24,007 nt of DNA from an uncultured Bacteroidota bacterium (GTDB lineage: Bacteria; Bacteroidota; Bacteroidia; Chitinophagales; Saprospiraceae), in NCBI GenBank assembly GCA_937952445.1, contig CALGAA010000105.1, positions 1-24,007 of the forward strand. The letters are read 5' to 3'. A program made the translations under genes and the position numbers. Below are positions 8,461 through 17,311 of the stretch, piece by piece; within the stretch, counting starts at the first letter, position 1, and each line of letters opens with the position of its first letter. Below the pieces are notes generated by a model. That model had not been told where the DNA came from. It ran no database searches and saw only the letters and a list, made by a program, of their open reading frames with translations.

Positions 8461-8478
8461 TGAAAGTCCTATTTTTGA

Positions 8479-8486
8479 CAAAAATA
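8479..8486 (-). promoter_or_regulatory. -7 box for queD
   Basis: The minus strand reads TATTTTTG, an exact TAnnTTTG match 18 bases before the ATG at 8460. It supports that start over the longer open frame. Confidence 0.4.
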
Positions 8487-8619
8487 CAGGTCGCCCATGT
8501 AAGTAGGTAAGAATTACCTTGAAAAAATGTTTTACCTTTATTATGCTTTGATGACATAGAAAATTGATCGTAACCTGAATACACAAATAGCCATACAGGA
8601 TCAAAACATCCGGCAACAA

Positions 8620-9678
8620 GTGCGGGAATTGGTGGACACGAACAGGTTGCCGCATGCTCTTCTCTTTTCCGGCCGGGAAGGGAGCCATGTTTTATTGGAG
8701 GCGTATTACCTGTTGATGTATTTGATGTGCGACAACCGCCAGAACTCAGGACCGTGCCAGGAATGCCGGCAGTGCAAACGCAATCAAAAATGGATGCATC
8801 CGGACGTCAACCTCGTTGTTCCCACATTTGATTCCAGGCATGCCTCTATCGATGTCATGGAAAAATGGCGGGAATTCACAGCGGATCGTGATTTCTTTAC
8901 CTTTGATGACTGGTCCGTTCACATGGACGCGGGTAAAAATCCCAATATCAACCGAAAGCAAACCGAAGCCGTGATGCAATCTTACCGGCTCAAACCCTAT
9001 GAGGGCGGTAAAAAAGTGTTTTTTGTATGGGGTGTGGAATTTTTGGGGAAGGAAAGCAATCGGTTTTTAAAAATACTGGAAGAACCGACGGATCAGACCT
9101 ATTTTATATTGGTGACCCACCAAAAGCAAGATTTGCTCGCGACGATTATTTCGCGGGTCCAGCAGTTTGATATAAAAAGACCGTCTGATGCCATGATCGA
9201 GCAGTATGCTCTGGATCAGGGGTGGGGAACGGAAGCGGACATCCGGGAAGCCTTGTATCTTGCAGACGGACACATGGTGGAATTGAAATCGATTCTCAAT
9301 CAGCGCGATCAGAAGTTTTCAGATTCCTTTCTCAACCTGCTTAAGGCAGCTTACAGCAGGAATGGGTTGACCATTTCCCAATGGGCCGAGCAGGCAGCGC
9401 AAATGTCACACCGGGAATACCAGTATTTTATACAATACCAGTTGCATTTTATCCGGGAGAGCCTGGCCGGGCATTTTCAGGCGGATTACAAAAAAAGATT
9501 ACTGCCACCAGAACAAAAGGCGGCTACCTGGCTGTTAAATTTAGTCCGATTTGGTGATTTGATAAAATTGGTACAGCAATTGGATCATTATAGCCGTTCC
9601 TTGACTCAAAATGCAAACGTGAAAATTTTGTCGTCAAAGAATATTTTGGACTACAAACGTTTATTTGACAACATATAA
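8620..9678 (+). CDS. holB: DNA polymerase III subunit delta' (clamp-loader AAA+ protein)
   Basis: 352 residues counted from GTG at 8620. A degenerate P-loop (SGREGSHVLLEA) and the zinc module with Cys37, Cys46, Cys49 and Cys52 (PCQECRQC, 45-52) identify it. KVFFVWGVEFLGKESNRFLKILEEP, close to the family's conserved NALLKxLEEP region, and ISRVQQFDI, the sensor/SRC-like element with Val for Cys, follow. Delta' is the non-hydrolysing stator of the clamp loader that places the beta clamp on DNA. The frame is open upstream to a TAG at 8557, and the preceding codons (NTQIAIQDQNIRQQ) look like the family's first helix. The real N-terminus is therefore probably earlier, perhaps CTG at 8575 or an ATA at 8587 or 8593. 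ricT starts 14 bp after the stop. Confidence 0.88.
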   Translation: MRELVDTNRLPHALLFSGREGSHVLLEAYYLLMYLMCDNRQNSGPCQECRQCKRNQKWMHPDVNLVVPTFDSRHASIDVMEKWREFTADRDFFTFDDWSVHMDAGKNPNINRKQTEAVMQSYRLKPYEGGKKVFFVWGVEFLGKESNRFLKILEEPTDQTYFILVTHQKQDLLATIISRVQQFDIKRPSDAMIEQYALDQGWGTEADIREALYLADGHMVELKSILNQRDQKFSDSFLNLLKAAYSRNGLTISQWAEQAAQMSHREYQYFIQYQLHFIRESLAGHFQADYKKRLLPPEQKAATWLLNLVRFGDLIKLVQQLDHYSRSLTQNANVKILSSKNILDYKRLFDNI

Positions 9679-9692
9679 ATACAACATATATT

Positions 9693-10958
9693 ATGGGATG
9701 TGAATCATGCGGTAGTGGAGAAGGAAAACCCCGGGGGTGCCAAAGCAACGGGACCTGTGGAACAGATGGTTGTAACAAACTCAATACATTTGACTGGCTG
9801 ACGGCCTACGATATAAAAGACAACGATGGATTTGATCTGGTGGAAGTGAGTTTTAAAAACGGAAACCACAAATATTTTTACCACAAACCCCAGCGCGTTC
9901 CGGCGCAAACCGGAGACATGGTGACCGTGGATGCCGGGACGGGATACAATGTGGGACGAATTACGCTGTCAGGGGAATTGGTTCGTCTGCAGATGAAAAA
10001 AAAGAAGGTTTCTCCGGACAATAAATTTTACCGGGTCATCCGACCTGCCACCGACCGGGATATCGAGAGCCTGCAGCACGCGCGGGAATTGGAAAAAAGA
10101 ACGATGGTCCGGGCGCGGGAGATTGCACGGTCACTGGGGCTGGACATGAAAATATCGGACGTGGAATACCAGGCTGATCTGAAAAAAGCCATATTTTATT
10201 TTATCGCCAATGGTCGGGTGGATTTTCGTGAATTGATCAAGCAATATGCACGAGAATTTCACATCAAAGTGGAAATGCGGCAAATCGGGTCACGACAGGA
10301 GTCTGCTCTGGTCGGCGGAATTGGGTCGTGCGGACGGGAATTGTGCTGCTCCACCTGGTTGACGAATTTTTCATCGGTGACCACATCAGCTGCCCGCTAT
10401 CAAAATCTGGCGCTCAATCAATCCAAGCTGACGGGGCAATGCGGTCGGCTCAAATGCTGTCTGAATTACGAACTGGATATGTATATCGAGTCGCTCAACA
10501 AGTATCCCACGCATGCCCGGTATCTCAAATCCAAACAAGGGAAAGCGGAATTGATCAAGACGGATATTTTTAAGAAAGAAATGTACTACGGGTTTAAGGA
10601 TGAAAACGGTCGGTACCAGATCCTGACTTTGGATCCGATCACCGTATCCAATATTTACGAAGCGAACCGCAGGAATGAATTCCCGGATGAATTTGTCGAA
10701 AAGAAGCAGTATAAGGAAATTCCACCGGACGAAGTCGAGCATCAGTTTGAAAAAGACCTTACCGGTGTCATCGAATTGCCCGATGAGAAGTCACAGGGGA
10801 GAAAGACCCGGAGGAAAAAACGACGGGGACCAGGTTCAAAAACCAATCCACCCGGAAAATCCCAAAGCCGATCCAAACGCGGTGGGAGAAACCCCCGAAA
10901 TCGGTCCAACAAATCAGGTCGTAAGGGCAGAAACAGCGGACCGAAGCCTAAAAATTAA
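9693..10958 (+). CDS. ricT: RicT (PSP1/YaaT-type) regulatory iron-sulfur protein
   Basis: 421 residues. The N-terminus is Cys-rich (MGCESCGSGEGKPRGC, with more Cys at 22 and 27). The PSP1 core spans about 35-330, with GSCGRELCCSTWL at 211-223 and LTGQCGRLKCCLNYE at 246-260. Cys213/218/219 and Cys250/255/256 are the conserved set linked to Fe-S binding in the Bacillus Ric/Y-complex, where RicT helps control RNase Y and mRNA maturation. The tail from about 367 is low-complexity and very basic (RKTRRKKRRGPGSK, GGRNPRNRSNKSGRKGR), suggesting nucleic-acid contact. No RicA or RicF is nearby, so its role in this phylum is less clear. It sits between holB (14 bp) and lpdA (30 bp), probably co-transcribed. 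Confidence 0.88.
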   Translation: MGCESCGSGEGKPRGCQSNGTCGTDGCNKLNTFDWLTAYDIKDNDGFDLVEVSFKNGNHKYFYHKPQRVPAQTGDMVTVDAGTGYNVGRITLSGELVRLQMKKKKVSPDNKFYRVIRPATDRDIESLQHARELEKRTMVRAREIARSLGLDMKISDVEYQADLKKAIFYFIANGRVDFRELIKQYAREFHIKVEMRQIGSRQESALVGGIGSCGRELCCSTWLTNFSSVTTSAARYQNLALNQSKLTGQCGRLKCCLNYELDMYIESLNKYPTHARYLKSKQGKAELIKTDIFKKEMYYGFKDENGRYQILTLDPITVSNIYEANRRNEFPDEFVEKKQYKEIPPDEVEHQFEKDLTGVIELPDEKSQGRKTRRKKRRGPGSKTNPPGKSQSRSKRGGRNPRNRSNKSGRKGRNSGPKPKN

Positions 10959-10988
10959 ATCAACCAATACCTATAAAAAACAGATGTT

Positions 10989-12392
10989 ATGCAGTATGAT
11001 CTTGCCATTATCGGTTCGGGCCCTGGAGGGTATGTAGCAGCGATTAGAGCAGCCCAACTGGGAATGAAAACCGTTATTGTCGAAAGATATCCTACTTTGG
11101 GGGGTACGTGTCTCAACGTAGGGTGTATCCCATCCAAATCATTGCTGGATTCCTCCGAGCATTTTTCCAAAGCGCGGCACGAATTTGCGGAGCACGGAAT
11201 CAAAGTGGGGCAGCTTGAAGTCGATATGGATCAAATGATCGATCGTAAAGCCCAGGTGGTCTCCCAAACTTGCGATGGGGTGGCTTTTCTGATGAATAAA
11301 AATAAAATCGATGTCAAATACGGCCACGGTCGGTTTATAGATGCTCATACGATCGAAATCCTGAAAGATGGCGGAGAGACAGAATCGGTGTCAGCGGATA
11401 AAGTAATTATTGCAACGGGCTCCAAGCCATCGATGCCGGATGCGTTTGATTACGATAAAAAACGGGTGATAACTTCCACCGAAGCCCTTGAACTCCGCGA
11501 AGTACCCAAATCAATGCTTATCGTGGGTGGGGGCGTGATCGGTCTGGAGCTGGGTTCAGTTTTCAACCGGCTTGGAACGAAGGTTAGGGTGGTGGAATTC
11601 CTCGACCGGATCGTCCCCGGAATGGATAAGGATGTCAGCAAGGAACTTCAGCGATCGCTTAAAAAGCAAGGGATTGAATTTTTCCTCAATCATCAGGTGA
11701 CCGAAGTAAAAGCGAACGCAAAAAGCGCAACCGTTTCATTTGAACCCCGCCAGGGAGGGGAGGCGATCAGCGAACGGTATGACTACGCTTTGATTTCGAT
11801 CGGTCGGAGACCATATACGGAGAATTTGGGCCTGGAGAATGTCAACGTGGAGGTAGATGAAAAAGGATTCATCCAGGTCGATGAACAGTTGCGTACCGGA
11901 GAAAAAAATATTTACGGGATAGGCGATGTGATCGGGGGTGCCATGCTGGCGCATAAAGCGAGTGACGAAGGCGTTTTTGTGGTGGAATCTCTGGCCGGTC
12001 AAAAGCCCCACATCCCTTATCACCTGATTCCGTCCGTAGTGTATACCTGGCCGGAAGCTGCCGGAGTGGGGTACACTGAAGATCAGTTGAAATCGATGGG
12101 GCGAGAAATCAAAATTGGGAAGTTTCCTTACAGAGCCCTGGGTCGCTCCCGGGCGAGTATGGATTTGGATGGGATGGTCAAGATTATTGCTGATAAATCG
12201 ACCGATGAGGTTTTGGGATTCCATGTGGTCGGTGCACGTGCCGCAGACATCATTGCTGAAGGGGTCACCGCGATGGAATTCAGGGCTTCCGCAGAAGACA
12301 TTGGCCGGATGTCCCATGCACATCCCACGTATACCGAAGCCGTAAAAGAAGCTGCGCTTGCAGCCTGGGGAGCGGGTGCACTGCATAATTAG
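10989..12392 (+). CDS. lpdA: Dihydrolipoyl dehydrogenase (E3)
   Basis: 467 residues. FAD-binding GSGPGGYVAA is at 9-18, the redox disulfide GGTCLNVGCIPSK is at 38-50 (Cys41, Cys46), NAD-binding VGGGVIGLELGS lies near 180, the second FAD motif IYGIGDVIGG near 310, and the dimer-interface active site HAHPTYTE at 443-450 (His445, Glu450). Length and order are standard. E3 reoxidises dihydrolipoamide of pyruvate, 2-oxoglutarate or branched-chain dehydrogenase complexes, or of the glycine cleavage system, passing electrons to NAD+. No E1/E2 gene is adjacent, so it is probably shared among complexes. It is likely the last gene of a holB-ricT-lpdA transcription unit, with no clear terminator hairpin immediately after it. 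Confidence 0.95.
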   Translation: MQYDLAIIGSGPGGYVAAIRAAQLGMKTVIVERYPTLGGTCLNVGCIPSKSLLDSSEHFSKARHEFAEHGIKVGQLEVDMDQMIDRKAQVVSQTCDGVAFLMNKNKIDVKYGHGRFIDAHTIEILKDGGETESVSADKVIIATGSKPSMPDAFDYDKKRVITSTEALELREVPKSMLIVGGGVIGLELGSVFNRLGTKVRVVEFLDRIVPGMDKDVSKELQRSLKKQGIEFFLNHQVTEVKANAKSATVSFEPRQGGEAISERYDYALISIGRRPYTENLGLENVNVEVDEKGFIQVDEQLRTGEKNIYGIGDVIGGAMLAHKASDEGVFVVESLAGQKPHIPYHLIPSVVYTWPEAAGVGYTEDQLKSMGREIKIGKFPYRALGRSRASMDLDGMVKIIADKSTDEVLGFHVVGARAADIIAEGVTAMEFRASAEDIGRMSHAHPTYTEAVKEAALAAWGAGALHN

Positions 12393-12805
12393 TAGTTGAC
12401 TACGCATCAAGTCGGGAGTGATGCGATTTGCGCCAGTCATGAATTTAGTGGGCTGGTGTACTAAGTTATGATGGGCTTCAGTTCAGATATGGAGTGATGC
12501 GTCTGCTAGGGTCCAGGGGGAATGCGAGGTGCAATTGGGGAATCAATAGCGCCCTGATTCCTGCTCCATCCGCTCTGGCTGGTCTGCATTTGGCTGTGTG
12601 AATTGAATAGTTTAAGTATTTCCCGAAGTGGGGGCTATAACCTGTCTGAGGGCAGACCAGATTTTACGTCGAAATGATTATGGATTTTGTCGGCCCCCAA
12701 AGCCTTCCTTGCCGTAAATTCAGGGCGTTCACTTTCTCGCTATACCGGAATGACCGTCATATTAATTTTTTACTATATGGCATTCTTTTTGAAGGTAGGG
12801 AGGGT
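12393..12805. other. Gene-free stretch with nested inverted repeats
   Basis: No convincing coding frame lies here. TGGGGGC at 12629-12635 can pair with GCCCCCA at 12693-12699, enclosing a small hairpin GTCTG-AGGG-CAGAC at 12644-12657. CTGGTCTGC at 12579-12587 is an exact complement of GCAGACCAG at 12652-12660 and would compete with that hairpin. GGAGTGATGCG occurs twice (around 12415 and 12492). This could be a structured RNA or the leader of the short ORF that follows; I recognise no known RNA family. Confidence 0.35.
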
Positions 12806-12913
12806 ATGAAGACAGAAGAAAATAACTCGGTATTGGACGATACCCGCTTTTGGATGTTTATAGTGCTTTTTCTTGTATTTATCGCTTATGTGATCAGTTA
12901 TCAAATCCCATAG
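12806..12913 (+). CDS. Possible 35-residue single-helix membrane peptide
   Basis: ATG at 12806 is preceded by GGGAGGG at 12798-12804, a purine-rich stretch that could act as a ribosome site though its spacing to the ATG is very short. The peptide has a polar N-terminus (MKTEENNSVLDDTR) followed by one hydrophobic helix (FWMFIVLFLVFIAYVISY) and a short IP end, as in many small membrane proteins. The frame is open upstream, but that part is not protein-like. There is no family assignment. It lies between lpdA and the AI-2E transporter, 163 bp before the latter. Confidence 0.45.
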   Translation: MKTEENNSVLDDTRFWMFIVLFLVFIAYVISYQIP

Positions 12914-13076
12914 ATCATCCCGGGCCTGCGTGTTCTGTCTTCAGTCGGCTCAAATACACACACATTCCGTGGAAGTAATAAACAAACCTCAAATTTCGTA
13001 GTCATAAAAGTTTTTCGCAAACGTTTTATTACTTTAGTGGACTATCATCTAATGGCATTCAAATAGTCAAATTAGC

Positions 13077-14222
13077 ATGGGTAAATCCGTACTCAACTGG
13101 AACAAGATATCCAGCATCTTGATATCCATTGTTCTCGTGGGGGTTTTGATCATATATGGTCAAACCTTTTTGGCCCCGATCGTATTTGCGATATTTTTAT
13201 CGATTTTACTCCTGCCCATGTACAATTTCCTATACCGGTGGATCCCCGTCGACTGGTTGGTTATTGTCCTGTCCTTTTTGATTATCATCGGAGCAGTGGG
13301 AGGGGTAATGTATTTTTTCTCCGTCCAAATTTATGCCGTGTTTTCGGAGCTGTCAGAGATCCGACAAACCATGAGCAATGGAATTAATAAGATCAATTAT
13401 TTTATTGCTGATAAATTTGATCTGGATACCGAGGTGGTTCGAAGCTGGATCGATTCGCAGGTGGATTTGTTGGTGGAGTTGCCTTCCACGTATTTATCCG
13501 CCGGACTTTCTTCCTCCTCTACGTTTCTGATACAGAGTCTGATCTGTATGGTTTACATGTTTTTCATCCTGCTGTATAAAGATGCTTTCCGCAACTTTAT
13601 CGTCACGCAGTTTCCAAAGCAAAACCGACACGATATTCTCACCGTTCTTCATTCGATTAACAATGTGAGTCAACAATATTTTCTCGGACGATTGCTCGTC
13701 ATGGTTATCCTGGCCATCCTCAACAGCCTGGGGTTGTGGATTTTGGGAATCGGTTTTCCCATTCTTTGGGGGACGCTGGCTGCTGTATTGACCATCATAC
13801 CCTATATCGGAACGACCCTTGGCGGGACATTCCCATTTATTTATGCCTTTGCGACCGAAGATTCCCTATGGGCTCCTATCGGTGTGGTCATTATGTATCA
13901 GGTCGTTCAGCAACTGGAAGGAAATATCATCACCCCCAAAATTGTGGGAGGAACCATGCAGCTCAATCCGTTTGTTTCGATCGTGGCGATGGTTGCCGGG
14001 GGATTGGTATGGGGAGTTTCGGGGCTCGTGATTGCATTACCCGTTATCGCCATTATCAAGATCCTTTTCGATCACATCGAATTACTACAGCCTTTTGGAT
14101 TGTTGCTGGATAAAGATCTGGCGGTGAAGAAAAACAAATTTCTGGAGGAATACGACGACGACAAATATCGACTGGAAAAATATTTGACCACCAGAGAGCC
14201 TACCTACAAAAAAGAGCCTTGA
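13077..14222 (+). CDS. AI-2E family transporter (PF01594 permease)
   Basis: 381 residues with the family's layout: hydrophobic helices at about 12-50 and 58-82, a more polar central segment (about 83-150), then five or so helices to about 345 and a charged cytoplasmic tail. Typical signatures are FLAPIVFAIFLSILLLP near the start, TIIPYIGTTLGGTFPFIYA, QQLEGNIITPKIVGG, and GGLVWGVSGLVIALPVIAI near the end. Members include proteins proposed to export the autoinducer AI-2 and others working as Na+/H+ or Na+(Li+)/H+ antiporters, so the substrate cannot be assigned here. The stop codon lies inside a strong hairpin, so the gene appears to be transcribed as a single unit or as the last gene of one. 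Confidence 0.88.
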   Translation: MGKSVLNWNKISSILISIVLVGVLIIYGQTFLAPIVFAIFLSILLLPMYNFLYRWIPVDWLVIVLSFLIIIGAVGGVMYFFSVQIYAVFSELSEIRQTMSNGINKINYFIADKFDLDTEVVRSWIDSQVDLLVELPSTYLSAGLSSSSTFLIQSLICMVYMFFILLYKDAFRNFIVTQFPKQNRHDILTVLHSINNVSQQYFLGRLLVMVILAILNSLGLWILGIGFPILWGTLAAVLTIIPYIGTTLGGTFPFIYAFATEDSLWAPIGVVIMYQVVQQLEGNIITPKIVGGTMQLNPFVSIVAMVAGGLVWGVSGLVIALPVIAIIKILFDHIELLQPFGLLLDKDLAVKKNKFLEEYDDDKYRLEKYLTTREPTYKKEP

Positions 14223-14239
14223 ATCGGTTCAAGGCTCTT
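14212..14239 (+). terminator. Perfect 12-bp hairpin at the stop codon of the AI-2E gene
   Basis: AAGAGCCTTGAA (14212-14223) and TTCAAGGCTCTT (14228-14239) pair perfectly around a TCGG tetraloop. The TGA stop (14220-14222) is inside the left arm. The following bases (CGAATTATACTTACTT) are AT-rich but not a clean T-run, so termination may be partial or the hairpin may protect the 3' end. Confidence 0.7.
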
Positions 14240-14572
14240 CGAATTATACTTACTTAAAATTAACATGGCCACGTTATCATGCCACCTCTATTGTTGTTCT
14301 GTCACTTTTTGTAACATGTTGCCACGAATATAAAGTAAAGATTATTCGTCTCCTAATAATTGAACCTATTTCTTGAAAATATTTCAAAGCAACGGGATTG
14401 ACGTTAGAATAATAAAAACCATTGTGGTAGAATCAGCTTCGATCGTTATTAGATGATCTTCCCCAAAGGCAGATAAATACTGAAAAATAATTCAAAACAA
14501 TGAATGGGAGCACGGCGTTTTGTACCTTGGGAGGACGGGCCTCAGTAAGTTTTGACATTAAATACAACAAAA
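14240..14572. other. AT-rich gap upstream of msrA
   Basis: No coding frame or RNA gene is visible. A loose -7-like TAAGTTTTG (14546-14554) lies about 18 bases before the msrA ATG, with an extra base compared with the TAnnTTTG consensus. Nothing else stands out. Confidence 0.3.
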
Positions 14573-15250
14573 ATGAAAAGCATGATAATTTGGATTTGTA
14601 CGGCGTTGATTTCTCTGGCTGTCAATTGTCAGAATGGTTCGCAGAATGCCTCGGATGTTCTTGCAAACCGCAGTACGTCTCTGGAACTCGACCCTGCACC
14701 AGGTGAGAAAATATTGACCATTGCCGGGGGATGTTTCTGGTGCGTGGAAGAAGTATATGAACGTACACGGGGTGTGAGTCGGGCGATCTCCGGATACTCC
14801 GGGGGGCATACCCAAAATCCTACCTATGAGAAAAGCAATACCGGGACGACCGGACATGCCGAGGCTGTACAGGTGTATTACAATCCCGATTCCATCAGTT
14901 TCAAAAAGTTGCTGGAAATTTTCTTTTTGGCTGCTCATGACCCCACTCAGGTAGATCGTCAAGGCCCCGATGTAGGTCCACAGTACCGATCCATTGCGTT
15001 TTATCGTACGCCGGAAGAGAAAACCATCATCGAAGATTACATCAACGAACTGAACAGTTCCGGAACATTCGATGCTCCAATCGCTACCGAAGTTAAAGCC
15101 TTCGATGTTTTTTGGGTGGCGGAAGATTATCATCAAAACTACTATCCGCAAAATCCGGGTAATCCATATATCCAGCGAGTCAGTCGCCCAAAAGTGGAGA
15201 AATTTATGGAGAAATTTCCGGAGTGGGTCAAGCCTGAATATGTGAAGTAA
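14573..15250 (+). CDS. msrA: Peptide-methionine (S)-S-oxide reductase, exported
   Basis: 225 residues from ATG at 14573; a TTG at 14552 would add seven residues before the signal. The N-terminus (MKSMIIWICTALISLAVNC) is a signal peptide; Cys19 could be lipidated, but Asn at -1 is unusual for a lipobox. The MsrA domain begins near residue 46, with GGCFWCVEE at 52-60 (catalytic Cys54), YSGGHTQNPTYE, the GHAEAVQV segment, DPTQVDRQGPDVGPQYRS and DYHQNYY, all conserved. It reduces the S-epimer of methionine sulfoxide in proteins, here presumably in the periplasm or at the membrane, protecting exported proteins. Its reductant there is unknown; no msrB or thioredoxin-like gene is adjacent. It converges with the minus-strand gene at 15293. 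Confidence 0.92.
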   Translation: MKSMIIWICTALISLAVNCQNGSQNASDVLANRSTSLELDPAPGEKILTIAGGCFWCVEEVYERTRGVSRAISGYSGGHTQNPTYEKSNTGTTGHAEAVQVYYNPDSISFKKLLEIFFLAAHDPTQVDRQGPDVGPQYRSIAFYRTPEEKTIIEDYINELNSSGTFDAPIATEVKAFDVFWVAEDYHQNYYPQNPGNPYIQRVSRPKVEKFMEKFPEWVKPEYVK

Positions 15251-15292
15251 TCATTAACATCCAGCCTCAGTGCTATTCAGTCCCCGTGGCTC

Positions 15293-16588
15293 CTAAAAAT
15301 CCTTATAATTCCATTTCCCCCGGTAAGCGCGGCCGACCATGGTATTGGCATAATCATCGCCAATGAAAGATTCTTTGACCGGATCCCATAGGAGTGGCCT
15401 TTGCAATTCGTAGGCAATGTTGGTTACGTTACACACCGAAGCGGTTCGATGCCCCACTTCCACATCCGATATGGGACGGGAACGCTTGCGGATCGCATCG
15501 ATCCAATCCTGATAGTGGTTGTCGCTATGGTATACGCGTTTATCCTGCGAAGATAAATCACGCGAAGCCAATCCAGAATCGGGGAAGGTTCGCAGGAAGC
15601 TTCGGCTCACTTCGATCCGGCCTTCGGTTCCGATAAACTGCACAGCATTTCCATCTTTTTCTCCGCCCCACAATTTATGGTTCACCCGAACGTCGTTATC
15701 ATATACCATTGTGAGACCGTGGGACTGTCCGGGTTTTTCGGGAGGCAGGAATTTGACCGGCCCGGAATCGTCCTTGTCCAGGGCCCATTGTACGATATCA
15801 AACATATGGGCACCCCAATCCGTGATCAACCCGCCCCCGTAATCCCGGTAACCTCGCCACCAGGCCCAGGGTCCATCCACTGAAGTAGGGGCAAGGTCTT
15901 CGTGGTACGGCCGATACAAAGATGGTCCTATCCATTCGTTCCAGTCCAGTCCTTCGGGTGTTTCCTGAGCTGGTAGGGCGCATTGCTTTACGGGTTCCCC
16001 CACGCTGACGTTAACTTCTACAATGTCTCCGATGTAACCATTTCGCACGAGTTCGACTGCGTGTCGGAAATCGCGCCATGATCGCTGCATGTTACCCGTC
16101 TGAAAGACCCGGTCGTATTTCCGTGTAGCCTGGACCATGGCCCGGCCTTCGTCTACCGTGAGGGCGAGGGGCTTTTCACAGTAAATGTCTTTACCCGCTT
16201 TGGCGGCATCCACGACCATCTGAGCATGCCAGTGATCAGGGGTTACGATAACGACTGCGTCAAGGTCATCGCGTTCCAGCATCTCCCGATAATAATGGTA
16301 GCCCTTTACCTGGTGGTTCAATCCGAGTTCAGTGTTGTTTTTGGTGGTGGCATCAACGAGTCGATCGAGTTTTTGTCTGAATACATCGCATGCAGCCACA
16401 GATACTACTCCCTCGCATTTGCTGATGTTTCGCATCAGGCCATAGACCTGTTTTCCGGCACCGATATAACCTATGTTGATGCGATCATTGGGAGCGATAA
16501 ATCCCGGCCCACCGAGGACGTGACGGGGTAAGATGGTGACAGCAGCAGCACCGGTGGCAGCTTGTTTTATAAATTTTCGACGTTTCAT
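15293..16588 (-). CDS. Tat-exported Gfo/Idh/MocA family oxidoreductase
   Basis: 431 residues from ATG at 16588. A short Tat signal (MKRRKFIKQAATGAAAVTIL) precedes the Rossmann motif IGYIGAGKQVYG at 39-50, TPDHWH at 116-121 and the defining CEKPLALT at 137-144 (Lys139). GLDWNEWIGPSLYRPYHED and the C-terminal GDDYANTMVGRAYRGKWNY are typical of the secreted Bacteroidota/Planctomycetota branch. Such proteins are NAD(P)-dependent sugar or sugar-acid oxidoreductases, but exported members have few characterised substrates. It is separate from the GH109-type protein at the window start, whose EKP is replaced by EVP. It stands alone, convergent with msrA. The substrate cannot be predicted. Confidence 0.9.
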   Translation of the reverse strand: MKRRKFIKQAATGAAAVTILPRHVLGGPGFIAPNDRINIGYIGAGKQVYGLMRNISKCEGVVSVAACDVFRQKLDRLVDATTKNNTELGLNHQVKGYHYYREMLERDDLDAVVIVTPDHWHAQMVVDAAKAGKDIYCEKPLALTVDEGRAMVQATRKYDRVFQTGNMQRSWRDFRHAVELVRNGYIGDIVEVNVSVGEPVKQCALPAQETPEGLDWNEWIGPSLYRPYHEDLAPTSVDGPWAWWRGYRDYGGGLITDWGAHMFDIVQWALDKDDSGPVKFLPPEKPGQSHGLTMVYDNDVRVNHKLWGGEKDGNAVQFIGTEGRIEVSRSFLRTFPDSGLASRDLSSQDKRVYHSDNHYQDWIDAIRKRSRPISDVEVGHRTASVCNVTNIAYELQRPLLWDPVKESFIGDDYANTMVGRAYRGKWNYKDF

Positions 16589-17311
16589 AGTAGAGGTAAG
16601 ATGTTGAAGTGTTATAAATTTTTGTTTCAGATTAATATGCTGGTTGATAATAAGGTTTGAGGCCTTAGTTTGTTTTGGAAGGATTAAGATGAGAAAAATA
16701 TTTCAATATCCATAGGGGCGACAGAAACTAAATTCTAATCACCCCTTCTGCTGATCATTTGGCGCATTCTGATCTCCGGAAAATTCCATAGGATCGCTGA
16801 CGTAAGGTCAAAATAAAATAAATCTTTAGGTCAATAAAATCTATATTTTAAAAGGAATTTTATGCCTCCATCGACATTTTATTTCGGAATACTAAACAAT
16901 CCGCTTTCCTCAATCCATGGTAAAGTTCGGATAGGTGATCCAATTCATTGGGAGGTGTTAGTTGATATAATTTCCTCTATTTCAATTGGAAAATACGGAA
17001 ATAAGGAGCAGGTAGAGGGAGGGAGACGTATGCATGACTTGCCGACGTTTAATCCGTCCCGGTTTGGAGGGAGGGTTTTATAAAAAGTCAGAAATGAGTT
17101 GAGTAAAGTTAGACCTTTGGTCAATCAAATAAAAATAAATATCATAGACCAAATTAATAATGTATTTTTCAAATAATTTCTAATAAGTTTGATTGGTTTT
17201 TGAATGTGTTGCAAAATAATATGGCGATCAATTCATCAATAACCAAGCGAAATATTATATCAATATGACCCTGCGGCAACCTTATTTTATTTGATCAAAA
17301 TACTCACCCTT
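16589..17311. other. AT-rich gap with possible transposase relic
   Basis: Over 700 bp without a convincing intact gene, clearly richer in A and T than the flanking genes. The only coding-like frame is the 73-codon one at 16862-17083. A short GACC-TTT-GGTC hairpin is near 17111. I found no copy of the tRNA 3' end (18974 side) here, so no attachment site is visible. Confidence 0.4.
16862..17083 (+). pseudogene. Possible remnant of a transposase N-terminus
   Basis: 73 codons from ATG. The order SSIHGKVRIGDPIHWEVLVD followed by IISSISIGKYG loosely resembles the first domain of ISAs1-type transposases, which run SI-x-D-x-R with a conserved His and then a DI-rich hydrophobic helix. The end (PSRFGGRVL) is not family-like and no catalytic DDE part follows. 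I saw no flanking inverted repeats. The resemblance is weak and may be chance. Confidence 0.2.

Noticed and set aside
12674..12805. N-terminal extension of the 35-residue membrane ORF from ATG at 12674
   Set aside because: The added 44 residues are not protein-like and include one arm of the TGGGGGC/GCCCCCA pairing; the ATG at 12806 has a purine-rich site before it.
13819..14113. Overlapping frames inside the AI-2E gene
   Set aside because: They are out-of-frame shadows of an intact membrane protein gene, rich in Cys, His and Arg without pattern.
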